This document shows positions 49,438 through 61,162 of a stretch of DNA of 64,000 bases, in pieces. A program made the position numbers and the translations under genes. How positions within the stretch are numbered: position 1 is the stretch's first letter; every line of letters starts with the position of its first letter. Under the pieces are notes generated by a model. It saw only the letters and a list, made by a program, of their open reading frames with translations, made no database searches and was not told where the DNA came from. The stretch is from Buddleja alternifolia (lineage: Eukaryota > Streptophyta > Magnoliopsida > Lamiales > Scrophulariaceae). The stretch covers positions 7,813,246 to 7,877,245 of the forward strand of contig CM033402.1 of assembly GCA_019426215.1 (NCBI GenBank). The letters run 5' to 3'.

Positions 49438-51489
49438 TTTTTTTTTCTCGTTGAATAAATAAATTTTAACATAGCTCTTCTTTTATTTATTCAAAAAGGG
49501 TGGAAAAATAATTAAATGGATAACTTGCTTTTTGTGTCCACAAATTATTTTCCTAATAAGTAAATAAATATTAACGTAGTTCTTCCTAATTAGCGAAAAA
49601 AGAAAAAACGACAACGTAGTTCTTCCTAATAAAGTACAAAATTTGGATAGAAATTAAGTGAGGTCCAAGTGAGATATTGAAGAGTAAACCCCAGTTAAAT
49701 CTAATTTGATTCCCTTGGACTATACGATTGAGCTTCAATAGGCACCAGGAGAATAGTAAGTTGACTTAATTGGAGAGTTTTTGCAAACATAACTGTTTAT
49801 GAAAAGGTTTTTTTAAGTGCAAAATAAGTAAAATATGTTCGAACTTCTTCAATGGAGCGCTATCACCGACGCTATTTTAGCACGGTTATTTTTTTAATAT
49901 TCTATTTTAGTCCAATAGTTTATCATAGTTACAATTAAGTCCTATGTAATTTGGTCCCTAAACTTCAAAAGGTTACAATTACGTCCTATAGTATATTATT
50001 TTTTCCACTTAATTATATATGGTTTTAATTTAATTATAAATAATAGATATTTATTAAAACTAGTACAAAATGCATATTCAATATAAATTTAAAATATTGA
50101 TAAATTAATTCCAACCTAGATTAATATTATATAAAATACAAAAATTATACAGTTTAAAGAAAAACTAACTAAATACAAGATAAATAATTAGACAAACAAG
50201 ATTAGTGAATAATATAGTCAATTCCTTTTCAATCGTGTTGTATTATTATTAATTAATCAATATTATGTTTATTTTGTATGTCCATTTTATATCAAACCCG
50301 GTCTTTATATTATTGTGTAACTTTTAAATTAATTTACGAAATGCCAAATAGATTTAAAATAAATTTTAATTATTTAATATTATAAATAACAAAAATATTT
50401 ACTTGGATATTCGTAATATAAAACTTAAAGTTGGGTGTATTTGTGAAATATGAGAAATAACATAAAGAGAAAATAGATTTGGTGCAAAAAATAATGCAGT
50501 ACGTTAGAGTGAAATTACTGTAGCTATACCAAAATAGTGCAAAAGTTGCACCATTTGGGTGCATTACATTGGAAATGGTCTTAAGAAGCAAAAATGTGTT
50601 TATTAACTAGTGATTAAATTACAAATTGAAAAAAACTGCATGGAGTGCTTGCAAATAAAATTGATTATTAACTATTTTTTTTTTTAAATACAATATTACT
50701 CCTAAAATAAATATAATATATGTTTTTTTGGCACTTATCTTCCCATGATTCTTTTTAACAACTTACCCCAAAAAACATATGTTTATGAAATAATATGAAT
50801 TTTTAAAGGATAATCAATATAGTCTAAAGGGGTGTGCGTCACATGGGCGCCTTCATTTTTTCTCTTTTTTTTTTCTTAATTTTTTTTAAAGATTTTATAG
50901 GCTACTTTGTCTTGCAATAAACATTTGAACAGGTATTATAAACATAAAAATAATTTAAAAATAAAAATAATTTATTTTTAATAACTATATGATTTGTAGG
51001 TATATGATAGCTTGATAGTTGTATATGATATAATATAAATCCTAATGATTTATGCACATATTAATTATTTCTAGATAGTTGTTTTTATACTTTTTTATCA
51101 TAATTGGATTAAATAATAGCCATATGGATAATACCCCACCAGCCCCTTGGTTGTCGCTGCTGCCTATATTGGTGTTTATGGGCCATGTTCTTGCGTCACG
51201 TCATTAAAACACATGAGATGATATAATAATAGTTTTAAAGTACATGAACACCCGATTCATATACAATGTTTTCTTTGCCATACCAAAGTCGTCTACAAAG
51301 CTGAAAAACGATTCGCTGAAATTCTTCTTCAAATCTAATAAACATCGATAACAATCCAATCTCTCGACTGAACAAAAAAAATTAAGTAGAATCAAAATCA
51401 TGAAACAACTCCATAATATTATCCTTATCTCATTATGTTTTTTCATTTATGCATAATATACTTTTACATCACATATTTTTCATCCATAA

Positions 51490-52974
51490 TCAAATGGCTT
51501 CAAGTGCTATATTACCCATCATTTTCACCAAGGGCGAAGGGCACTTAGTCACCAAATCAAACCTAGAAGAATTGGAGCCATGCCCAAATAGTGAAAACCC
51601 CAGCATAAAAAGCTCCCCTAGAGACAATCTTGAGGACAAAAACCCTTGCCAATAATGAGGATCAAGATCAAAAAAGGCATTAAAAAAACTTCTTGTCCCA
51701 TCCAGATCAAGTTTCAACAAAGTCTCCATCCCAAACCTATAAAACTCCCTAGTACATCTCCTCTCCAAAGGCCACAACCCATTCCAAGCTTTATGATAGA
51801 GTGGTGTCCCTCTAATCATTCTGGTCGAACCAAGACACTCGATAATTGACTCTGCCAGAATAGGTGCTAGAGCCATTGCCCGAGCCACAGTGTAGCCCGT
51901 TGCAGGATGCACTATCCCTGAATTCCCACCCATTGCCATCACATTTTGAGGGATCCTTGGAAGTGGTCCTCCCATTGGGATCAAGCATTTCTCGTCCTCG
52001 ATGATGGCTCGAACCCGTATACCTAAATGCCTTAACCTAGCCACCATCCTTTTCTTGACCTCCATGTATGATAACACCGGCCTGCTAACAAGTGACGTCT
52101 CTTCAAGAAACACTAAATTTGAATCAAAAGGCATTGCATACAAAAATGTCGGGAATCTTGAATTCCTAGCACGTAGATATGGCTCGTTTCCAAGGTGGGA
52201 ATCCCTAAAATCCATTAGAACCACCTTATCCAAATCAAAGGGATGATCATCAACCTCAGCTAGAATGCCATGAGCAATCTGAAATCCATCGTTTCTTGGC
52301 TTGTCATACTCGATAAAACTACTCGTAAACCCACTTGCATCGACGATCAAACTTGCTTTGAATTCAGTCCCATCATCACAAGCAATGAAGGATTCAAATT
52401 CCTCGTGCTCAATCTTCCAAGCCTTAGCCTTGTGAAACTTAACACTATTTGCCACACATTTTGACAGCAAGTTCAACTTTAACTCCTTTCTACTAACTCT
52501 ACCATAGGCACGGCCTAAATACTTAGTTTTATGATCATTGACATGAACACAAGCCATGGGCCATATCTTATCCAAACAATCTTCGAGTCCCAAAGATTCA
52601 AATTCATCAACCCAAACACCATAATTGTTTGGCCACATAGAAAGTGGTGAAGGATCAATACAACATACCTTTATTCCATTCTTTGAAACTTGCTCGGCAA
52701 GCCGGAGCCCGGCCGGACCCGTACCAATGATGATCACATCGAAACTAGGCCGATCGGAAGGATTAAACCAGGGGATATCAAAGTTTAGAGGTTTTGGGTT
52801 CGATATCGGTTCCAACTCAAGAAAGCTAGTAAATTTGTTGGTTTTAGGGGCTTTATGATGATTTTTTCTTGGAGGGGTTTTGAGAAATGGATGTAGAAAT
52901 GGAGTTTTTAGTGATGAATATGGGATTGAAGTGGTAAGTAGAGCAGGTGGAGATGGCTTGAAAAGAGTCTCCAT
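51490..52974 (-). CDS. CYC-B: Lycopene beta-cyclase, CYC-B / capsanthin-neoxanthin synthase type
   Basis: A single exon encodes 494 aa. I chose the ATG at 52974 because the protein then starts METLFKPSPP, as tomato CYC-B (498 aa) does; upstream in-frame codons are not ATG. Residues 1-75 are a Ser/Pro/Lys-rich plastid transit region. The dinucleotide-binding motif GTGPAG is at 84-89, the conserved MWPNNYGVWVDEFE at 113-126, the catalytic FLEET at 289-293, and the GGPLPRIPQNVMAMGG and VHPATGY motifs at 335-361. The family cyclises lycopene to beta-carotene in plastids. Close paralogues make neoxanthin or capsanthin. Lack of introns is usual for this clade. Sequence alone does not separate the cyclase from the neoxanthin or capsanthin synthase activities. 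Confidence 0.93.
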   Translation of the reverse strand: METLFKPSPPALLTTSIPYSSLKTPFLHPFLKTPPRKNHHKAPKTNKFTSFLELEPISNPKPLNFDIPWFNPSDRPSFDVIIIGTGPAGLRLAEQVSKNGIKVCCIDPSPLSMWPNNYGVWVDEFESLGLEDCLDKIWPMACVHVNDHKTKYLGRAYGRVSRKELKLNLLSKCVANSVKFHKAKAWKIEHEEFESFIACDDGTEFKASLIVDASGFTSSFIEYDKPRNDGFQIAHGILAEVDDHPFDLDKVVLMDFRDSHLGNEPYLRARNSRFPTFLYAMPFDSNLVFLEETSLVSRPVLSYMEVKKRMVARLRHLGIRVRAIIEDEKCLIPMGGPLPRIPQNVMAMGGNSGIVHPATGYTVARAMALAPILAESIIECLGSTRMIRGTPLYHKAWNGLWPLERRCTREFYRFGMETLLKLDLDGTRSFFNAFFDLDPHYWQGFLSSRLSLGELFMLGFSLFGHGSNSSRFDLVTKCPSPLVKMMGNIALEAI

Positions 52975-53933
52975 GAGAGAAACAAAGGTAGGAATGGACA
53001 AGGAGTGTAAAACGGGATCTTATAATGGCATTGTAATAAGAAGAGTCCAAATAGAATAAATATGAATCACTTTGGGAAAGAGGAAATGATGCTCTTTGCT
53101 GACCAAACTTTTGTCATATATAGCAAAGTGGTGTTAAATGGTATTAAAGTGCCGTCAAATTCTAGCCCGGTCCAAATTCGATACGCTCAACTATACATGA
53201 TAAGAGCAATAATACTTACCTCGTGATTTGTCAATCTTCATAAATTGTTAAAATAACCACTTAGACAAATGTATTTCAATTCCGATAGATTTCGTGCGGG
53301 ATAACATTTTAAGACCTCATTATATGCAAAAGCAAGACAAATCATTTCAGACTTTTTTGAAACAATGTATCATTTTTGAAAATATTTTTTATATGCTTCG
53401 TGTATAAGTGAAGTAGTTTGCGAAATAAAACACCATTTTACAACATAAGACGGAAAGAAATGGGAATTAAGGAAATTAGGTTTCCTTACCAATCTCTATT
53501 ACCCAATAGTGGAAAGCAACATGACCAAATAAAAATAGAAGTTTGGTGCTATCACCACCAACCTTGAATTGGTTAAACAATGAATATACTTGTAGTTGTT
53601 GGGGCCCATAACCATCTTTGTAACCAGCAACTTAACTCTAATGCTAATTATGGGGCGGCAATATTAAAACTTCTTAAATAATTTCAACTAACATATGTTC
53701 GATGAAATTTAATGAATTTGAAACCTTTAAATATCTGAAAACTGTAAATACTACTGGTATATGCGATAATTCGGATTTCGCATGCAGCCACGTGTGTAAA
53801 TATCTTTTTAAATATATAAGTGACGTGAATTATACACATGAATTGTATATATAAAATACGAGATAAAACACCATTTTAATATAACGTCATGAGTACTGAA
53901 CTCCTATTTATTTATTCAGCTCGATCCAATATA

Positions 53934-54387
53934 CAGGGACGGATCTACCTTACGGGGGGCAGTGGCCCCACTGATTTTTTTTAATATATAGATATTTTTT
54001 AATTTTGATTTATAAATTACGTACATTAATGCCCCCACTCAAATTATTTGAAAAATCATTTTTTTACCTCACAAAATTTTATATATTTGAATTTTGCCCC
54101 CCTTACGATCGAAAAATATCGCGTTTTCCCCCTTTACTTTGAGTTCGCACCCCAAAATCCAAACTCCTGACTATAACAAAAGATGTATAAGAGTATAAAT
54201 TATGTCAAAAGTTGTAATTGAACCTAATTCCTTATTATACTTTCCCCCATAAATATAACGTACCGTACCGCGGGGGGCAAGCCTTCTGCACCCTCCTTAA
54301 CAAATTGTATAACTATATCACAACAATCTCGCCCCCTGGAAAAATTCCTGATGCCCCCACTGACAAAAAATTCTAGATCCGCCACTG
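53934..54387. mobile_element. 454-bp hAT-like non-autonomous element with exact 8-bp target duplication
   Basis: CCAATATA flanks the unit at 53926-53933 and 54388-54395. The left end CAGGGACGGATCTACC is the inverse of the right end, GATCTAGAATTTTTT reversed (TCTAGATCCGCCACTG). A second inverted pair is GTGGCCCCACTGA against TGCCCCCACTGAC. The CAG.G terminus and 8-bp duplication are diagnostic of the hAT superfamily. There is no coding capacity. Confidence 0.9.
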
Positions 54388-54606
54388 CCAATATACATAT
54401 TTTACTTAAGTCACTCTACTCAAACTCTCTTTCCCTCCTCAACCCTGGCCGACTACATACCAATTCCGCCGCCACGTATACATCCACTGCAACGACTCCA
54501 GCGTTGAGTTCTTCCACGCCAAGGCGTTGCTAGGACACTTTCATTCAGAATGCTTTTATTCACAGTTTTGAACCGTCACTCACTCTAATTCATGGAATAT
54601 AATATA

Positions 54607-54878
54607 GGGATAATTACACTCACACCCCCTCAATGATGGGTTTGTGTATTGGCGTAATTACACAAACCTTCCCTCACTAATTGATAATTACAAACACACC
54701 CCCTGAGGAGGTCTATTTGTAAGGTTTACAGTGGGTGCAATTGTAAGAATTATTACACACAGAGAGTTCAATTGTAAGAAATCTTTAACATGAAGGGATG
54801 TGCTTGTAATTATCAATTAGTGACAGGAGGTTTGTGTAATTACCCCATCATTGAGGGGGGTGTGGGTGTAATTATCCC
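54607..54878. mobile_element. 272-bp foldback MITE with exact 9-bp target duplication
   Basis: TATAATATA flanks both sides (54598-54606 and 54879-54887). Ends are GGGATAATTACACTCACACC and the inverse TGTGGGTGTAATTATCCC. The inverted repeats extend about 110 bp, with CAATGATGGG, AATTACACAAACC and CTAATTGATAATTACAA and their inverses. The 9-bp duplication suggests a Mutator-like origin. Confidence 0.9.
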
Positions 54879-54956
54879 TATAATATATAGTTCTGTGTTT
54901 ATCAAATGGGACCAATATACGATATCACATAAAAATACTTACAACTCTCTCTATCT

Positions 54957-55010
54957 CGATCTCTCTCTCTCTCTCTCTATATACATACATACATACATAC
55001 ATACATACAC
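54957..55010. repeat. CT then CATA microsatellites
   Basis: CT dinucleotides (about 54957-54979) are followed by ATAC/CATA tetranucleotides to about 55010. Confidence 0.9.
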
Positions 55011-55125
55011 ACACGCCAGAAAGGATAGAAATGAATAAAGAAACTAGCATATCAAAAATTAAGATTTTATCTCAAGGAAATACAGTGTCGATGTCATTTC
55101 ACTTTATCTTATGTAGTTGACAACT

Positions 55126-55326
55126 AAGATTTGTTTGGATGAAACGATTTGAAAACAAATTGTTGAATTCATTGAGTTTATCTGAATGATTTCAAGTTAC
55201 ATCGACTTTCAAATTATTTGGCACTATTTCGAGCTATTTTTTCAAACTTTACGGTGTATTTAATTTGAAATCCATTCATCCAAAACGTTCCTCGAATCAA
55301 AACCTTTCCATCCAAACGCAACCTAA
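55126..55326. mobile_element. About 200-bp MITE-like repeat
   Basis: The left end TAAGATTTGTTTGGATGAAACG and the right end CATCCAAACGCAACCTAAG are imperfect inverses with TAAG at both outer edges. It resembles other TTTGGATG-ended units in the window. Confidence 0.55.
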
Positions 55327-55768
55327 GACTAACGGAAGGCAAATGTGGAGACAATTTCCTCAAACCAAATTGCAGTTGTTTACTCTATTATGAGATTCTG
55401 TGAAATTCAAATGAAGAATCACCTTATCATATTGGTATCATATGTACAAACAAGTAAACCTTTATTACACAAATAACTTTCTTGATCTCTTTTGGTACAT
55501 CCACAAACCAATCGAAATGATTCCACGACCCGTAGATGAGGACCAAAAGAAAAGTTTCGGGCATTTTGGGCTATATAAGTAAAGAAGACACCTGAAACAA
55601 GAATATTACTAAACTATATCATTCTTTTCCATCACACAACTACCATAACAAGAAGACAAATTTCTGGTAATATCGTATTTTCATGGACATCCCGAAGAAA
55701 GTAAACATAACTAGGGTGCATAAGAGGCAAACTTGGGTGCATAAAAGGGAATCAATTACCTTAACGGG

Positions 55769-58700
55769 TTATTTTGATCTACAAGACGGTAGGGTGATGC
55801 CTCCACACGCAGCAGCAATTATAATATACAGGAGTAGAACAATTATACATGTCAACATGATCCTGTCAAGCATAAAAAATTATAAGTTCAATGAAAGAGC
55901 CCCAGAACATTTAACTAACGATCCAATGTGTTGGACAAGTGTTAAGCAGCAATTAATACATAATATTCTTGAGAAATATTCACATGAAATAACATAACGG
56001 GGAAGAAAATGTAAATGTATCATTCATAGTGGATAAATATTCAAGATAGAAACCACCGCGCAGAGCAAGTGGGAGCAAATTGTGGTAGCAGAAGTATTGC
56101 AGTTACAAACTTAATTTTACAGAGAGTAAAGTTCTGACAAAGAAAAAGTCTTCTTATTAGATTGCTGCAAATTCACATGTTTCACTCATGACAAATCAAG
56201 AAACTAGAAGAATCAAGCCTAAATACTTGTTTATCAGATGATTTATAGAAAAACCAGTAAGACGTGCAAAACCCATAAGCATGCAGTAAGTAGAGCAAAG
56301 TGCTTATGCCAAAATACCATCAAAAAGTGATGCCTCAAATGTTGTGAGTTGGATTATCAAAAACTTGTCCTGGGTACCAATTTATGAGCGGATGGGTTCA
56401 AGCACTCACAAGTTCAAGCATTTTGTTGCCGTGGAAGATATAAGAAATAGGCCCACATAATTACTTCTTGCCTAAAAGTCGGGTAATACTTCAGGCCAAG
56501 GTGCTGGGGCTTCACATAAGTATATACTCGATATTCATGGCTTCTTAGATTTATAGTTATTTTTAATATTTATAAAATAAAATAAAAGGAACCCTGATGA
56601 GAATTCCAGAATACTTGTTCCGGAGACGGACTCAAAAAAGTTTACAACTGAAAAGGACCTTGAGGTCAGTGCAAGAAACAAAGTGAAAAATTCCTTTCTC
56701 TTCCTACTTTATGGTTGTTCGACCTTCGACAACAAGATCCACGTGTTACTTGATTTTGTTGCTGAACTTTTGAATTTGCAATAATTCGATGTTATTAAAG
56801 TCAAAAGTGATTGTCCGAAAGGGTATATCCAAAGTAAAGTTCAAACGTACACATGCATAATAATACAAGCTCTAGCATTAACTACTTTTAGTGCAGCGAT
56901 TCACAATGCTTACAGTCTCTAAGAACACTGCGATACTTTCTTGAGATATAAATTAAAGGTAATGGTAAATATTATAACACTCACAAAAGCTTAGCATTTT
57001 TCGTCCAAATAGCTCGGTGAAGGCGTTTTGATTGTTTTCTGAAGTGAAATGCATTATCTTGCATGGTCGCTGTTTTGTCAACAAGAAGCTCAATCCTGTC
57101 ACCTCTCTCTAGTATCTTGTCAATGTTATCCACCATTATTGTGCGTACCTGAATACCAACATTAATTGTTATGCTGATAAAAGTGCAATAAGTAAGATTA
57201 TAAAAATGGATAAAACATAGACTAGTTATGCGTAAAACATTTTTTCTACAATGCCAGTTACTACATATATGATATTTGTCTTTAGAGCACAAAAGGGTCA
57301 GAGCAACATCATTGAGCCAAAATTGACAAAGAAATTAAATAGCGTAAAACATTTGACGCAAGTTGTTGCTTCATTGACATAAAATAAATGAGAATTTAAT
57401 ATCAAGTGTCTATTCTACGTTTTAATCCAGGAACAGAATGAATAAGATGTATTCTTTAGGAAGTGAACCAAACACTAATTAGCTGGTATGGAAAAGCAAT
57501 TCACTCTGCCTCATTTGTGAAAAGAGCAGAAAGTTAGTAGCAGATACAATGAAGCTGTCAACATAAAAATTATTCTAAGGTATAGAGCAAGAACTCGAGT
57601 TAGGATACGTTATACGTTTCCTTGTGAACGGAGCACACAGTTAGTAGCAGATACAATGAAATTGTCAACATAAAAAATATTTTAAGGCATATAGGAAGAA
57701 ATTGAGTCTAAGCAATAACATAAAAAACATAGAATTGAATTGCACCCTTCATTTCCAATAAATAGAGTAGCCAGTGATACATCTGAAAAGTAAAGCATTT
57801 CCAGATATTCGGACGCAAATATTACCCAAAACAAAATCTAGTTGAACTCTTTTTTTCTTTTTTTACTTCTTCGGGAGTCAAGTGAAGGTGAAAACTAGTA
57901 CTTGCCTCACTAACTTCTCCTCTAACACGATTGAGTGTATCTGCACTGGGATTACCGGAGAAGAACTCCATTTGCTGGTGCAAGACTCTTGAAAATTCAT
58001 CATTCATAGCGTAGGCAGGTGCATAAGGAGCCACTCTTCCATAGTTTTTCATAAATCTCATTTGAATATCCTCCAAATATGAGAACGGGATTCTCCCTGG
58101 ATCAAAGAGTTAAAATATCTGAACACATCAAAGACAAATACTGATGGGTTGCTGCCTGAATAAAGAATTTTTTTCGCAGAATTCTAACAAAAAGGTCCGA
58201 ATGAAGTACACTTCTAATATAATGCGAAGCTGGAAGTCACAAAATTAATGAAAGATACAAGAATGCTAAGATGAAACTAATGGCAGAGTTGTCTGCGACA
58301 TGAAATCAAAATTAAAATGAAGCTGATCAGACTGTAAAAATATCCAGCCGATGGAATGAGCTTCAGCCTCACATAGTATGAAAAACAAAAATTAGACTTT
58401 GTAACGAGTGACAATTCAACAATGCACCTATAAACCAGAATCCTGCTGGTTATGCTACAAGGACTGTAATGTTTCTTGGAACAATTTCACGTAACTATTA
58501 CCAAATGCTTATGCCATCCAAATTCAAGTCACTTTTGACATTGGGAACTTAAAGGAGGCGAAAGAATTCAAGTCACAGTAGTCATACGAATTCAACTCAC
58601 AGTAGTCATACTAATAATGAAATGCCATCGTATTCCCCAATTCTTTACTATAAACTTAGAGGTAAGTTCTTTATATACAAATTTGGGTATTCTAGGGTCG

Positions 58701-59756
58701 TTCCTAGAATAGGCTTACTTCGTGTAGGTACGTAGGAATCGTGGTTACATCTGGTGGAGTCTATAATCTTGATTCCCTTACTTCGTGTGACTATTCGAGG
58801 CTACTCTGACCGAGTTGGTTCTATCCCAAAATTGACCTAGATCAAATAATATCAGTTCAATGAGTGCACAATAGCAGAACACAAAATGCATGAGTCTTAC
58901 TAGTTTATCAGTTTGATTTAAAAAAGAGTTTCATGAAATCAGAGCCGTCTGAACCTTGGAATAAACATATAAAACCATATATCAACCCAAAGCTCGAACA
59001 TATTATTGATCAAATAAAAACGCAAAGTAAAATTTGGATATGCTGAGACATCAATACCCAAACCTCAAATTTAACTCTTAAGTTACCGAACCCCACAATG
59101 TAGGGTTGAAAGGCGACCCAGGCTACTTGACACTCACTCGAGACCGATCGCTAAAATCTTGTTTGGGCTTTGTTCGTTACCATATCAAACTAAACTTAAA
59201 CAAAATTATGTGTTCGGCAAGTTTTGAAGCCCGGCTTGAGCTCGCCACGAGTAGTAAAAGATAATAAAATATGTAAAAAGGAAAAATCAAATTACTCGAG
59301 CTGGACTCGGTTAAAATTCGTCTGAGATCAACTCGATCAACTAGTTAATAAATTAACCAAACTCAAATACATACCTTGAAGGTCGATAATAATTTAATCA
59401 ATCAAACTTGAATAACGACTTGTTCGGCTACCGCACAAAGGCACCCAACACACTAAACTCAACAGTTCACATAATTGGACAAAGTATAGAACTCAATATG
59501 GAAATCTCAAAATTGATTTCAAGTAGAGCTTACTTCCAAAGGAGTCATTAGCCATACAGAGGAACGTAAGGCCATCGGATCGAAGGATGTGGAAAATATA
59601 GCGATCCTGAGACAAGCACAGCCTCGACTCCGTCGATTCAGTTACCGAAAGCTTCTCGAGTATCCGACGCACCACCACTCCGGCGTTCCCAGTCACGGCG
59701 CTGAACTCCGCCAGCACCGTCGTCCCACGCGCCACCACTCCGTATAGAATCGCCAT
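55769..59756 (-). CDS. VAMP714: Vesicle-associated membrane protein VAMP714 (Longin R-SNARE)
   Basis: Four minus-strand exons (59534-59756, 57906-58096, 56985-57148, 55769-55862) give 223 aa, close to Arabidopsis VAMP714 (221). The ATG at 59756 gives the family start MAILYGVVARGTTVLAEFSA. Residues 1-125 are the Longin domain, with SQDRYIFHILRSDGLTFLCM and RRIPFSYLEDIQMRFMKNYG. Residues about 126-190 are the R-SNARE motif, with the zero-layer Arg153 in KILERGDRIELL and FRKQSKRL before the membrane. A C-terminal anchor (about 193-212) ends in CGGITLPSCRSK. VAMP71-group SNAREs drive fusion at Golgi, endosome and vacuole membranes. VAMP714 in particular is linked to Golgi-to-plasma-membrane traffic. 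The exon 2 donor is GAG|GCAAGT, a GC-AG intron; the other introns are GT-AG. The last exon is 94 bp and 1.1 kb away. Confidence 0.96.
57532..57705. repeat. 107-bp imperfect tandem duplication in VAMP714 intron 2
   Basis: AGTTAGTAGCAGATACAATG starts at 57532 and again at 57639. Both are followed by GTCAACATAAAAA and TT.TAAGG.ATA. Confidence 0.85.
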
Positions 59757-60189
59757 CCCCAAATTTAAGTGTATAATAATTGAAATGACTATTGAGAATC
59801 ATAAATTAGGATTTATCAAGTCTAAATTGAGCTAACAAGTTTTCATCTGTTTGTTGCAGTACTTGAACGATTGGCGGGGTGGGGTGGTGTTTGATTGAGA
59901 CAGAGAGTTAGGCCGGCCAGTACAAATTGTGAAATGGTACTAAGGATTTAAATTGGGTAATTCTCTACGTAAATTTTGTGTCAATCTCTTTCGTATAAAC
60001 ACGCATCTCATACAAACATGTGTAAAAACCGTACACAATATATTTTTTTATGTGAGAGATATAAATATTAAAACTATTGAAATTAATCTGGTATAGAATT
60101 TTCCCATTAAATTGAGGGTATCCGGCGTGGACCAAAGTTTCGTTTCTAACATATGTTTCAAGTTCATGAATATTGGAAAATTTTCAGAA

Positions 60190-60638
60190 ACCCTTGTTTG
60201 TGTTTTCAAACCGGTTTTTCTATTTTTATTTTCTTCTGAAAATAAAAATACACACTTTACACTAGTTTTAACTGAAAATATTATCATTCTCATTTTTATT
60301 TTTACGTTCCCAATAAATTTCAATCATTTCTTATAAATTACATTTCACATCACTCATTTCACAATTTCTTTTTGTCAGTTTTCTCTCTCATCTCCTTCAA
60401 TTTTTTAAACATTTTTCTCTACTCTCCTTTAAATTTTTAAATCCAACACTATTCATCTAATCATTACTTTTCAATCATTTCACACATCATAATCACCAAT
60501 TTCAACCACTTTTAAAAACACAACCAAACAAACCTACTTTTTCACTTTTCTCACACAAAAATAAAAAAAACTCATTCCCTCGTATATTTTAGAAAATAAG
60601 ATTGAAAATGAAATGAAAACACATCCAAACATAGCCTT
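60190..60638. mobile_element. Tourist-like element, uninterrupted relative of the 9-kb copy
   Basis: It aligns along its length with 8972-9313 plus 9877-9967: shared blocks include AATACACACT, TTACATTTCACATCA, CAACACTATTCATCTAATC and AACTCATTCCC. The right end CATCCAAACATAGCC is well kept. The left end is worn, so no target duplication could be read. Confidence 0.75.
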
Positions 60639-61067
60639 AGTAAACAATGAGATCTCAAAATAAAATAGATTATTTTAGCAATTTGGTGCGTATTAATTTT
60701 TCTTTTTCATCAAGCATGTTAAATAATTCTTATTACAAATAATTAATATGGTTATAACTATAATTAACGATGATAAATATAGTACTTCAAATAAATAGAC
60801 TACAATATACATTGTATTTTATGGTAATGTTATCACTTATATTTAGGTTTTTAATAATAATATGATACAAAAAGTTTATATGTAAATTATTACAAATAAA
60901 AGTTTAGTTTGAATACTTGAAAAAATTAAAAGTTATGTTTGGGAACTGAAGTGTTTGGGTGGGAATAAAAAAATTTCGAAGCTACAATTTTATTTTAATT
61001 TCCACCAATTTGAAAATATAAATGTTTTCAAAGTTTAGTTAAAACATTTAGAAACTTTAATCCATGG

Positions 61068-61162
61068 TATCCAAGATGGTACTTTGGGGCTCCTGGGATG
61101 ATCTTCACTATCCATGGTGGTGGAGATCATCCCGGGAGCCCACCAAGTATGATCCAGAATAT
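61068..61162. repeat. Imperfect hairpin with about 36-bp arms
   Basis: GGGCTCCTGGGATGATCT (61087-61104) pairs with AGATCATCCCGGGAGCCC (61124-61141) with one mismatch. Pairing extends outward through TGGTACTTTGG against CCAAGTATGATCC. It could be a tiny MITE or a small-RNA-like hairpin. Confidence 0.6.

Larger units (their letters stand above)
43861..51489. other. 7.6-kb intergenic, repeat-dominated
   Basis: The first 200 bases are the ELM1 promoter and leader region. No convincing gene follows. The content is AT-rich filler plus inverted-repeat elements at 45243-45496, 45683-46992 and 47176-49437 and a tandem array around 46993-47290. Open frames near 48.8-49.2 kb are products of a GC-rich block and not recognisable proteins. 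From about 49500 to 51400 I see only AT-rich sequence without clear structure. Confidence 0.7.
52975..55768. other. Intergenic between CYC-B and VAMP714
   Basis: The first few hundred bases are CYC-B promoter region, with a TATATA run at about 53116-53122 that could be its TATA box. Then come a hAT-like element (53934-54387), a foldback MITE (54607-54878), microsatellites (54957-55010) and a small MITE-like repeat (55126-55326). No gene is supported. Confidence 0.7.

Noticed and set aside
52975..53001. Upstream extension of the CYC-B frame
   Set aside because: It would begin with TTG; the ATG at 52974 gives the family N-terminus.
55683..55997. 104-codon + strand frame
   Set aside because: It is antisense to the last exon of VAMP714, which encodes the membrane anchor.
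59757..59762. Two-codon upstream extension of VAMP714
   Set aside because: It starts with TTG; the ATG at 59756 gives the usual MAI start.
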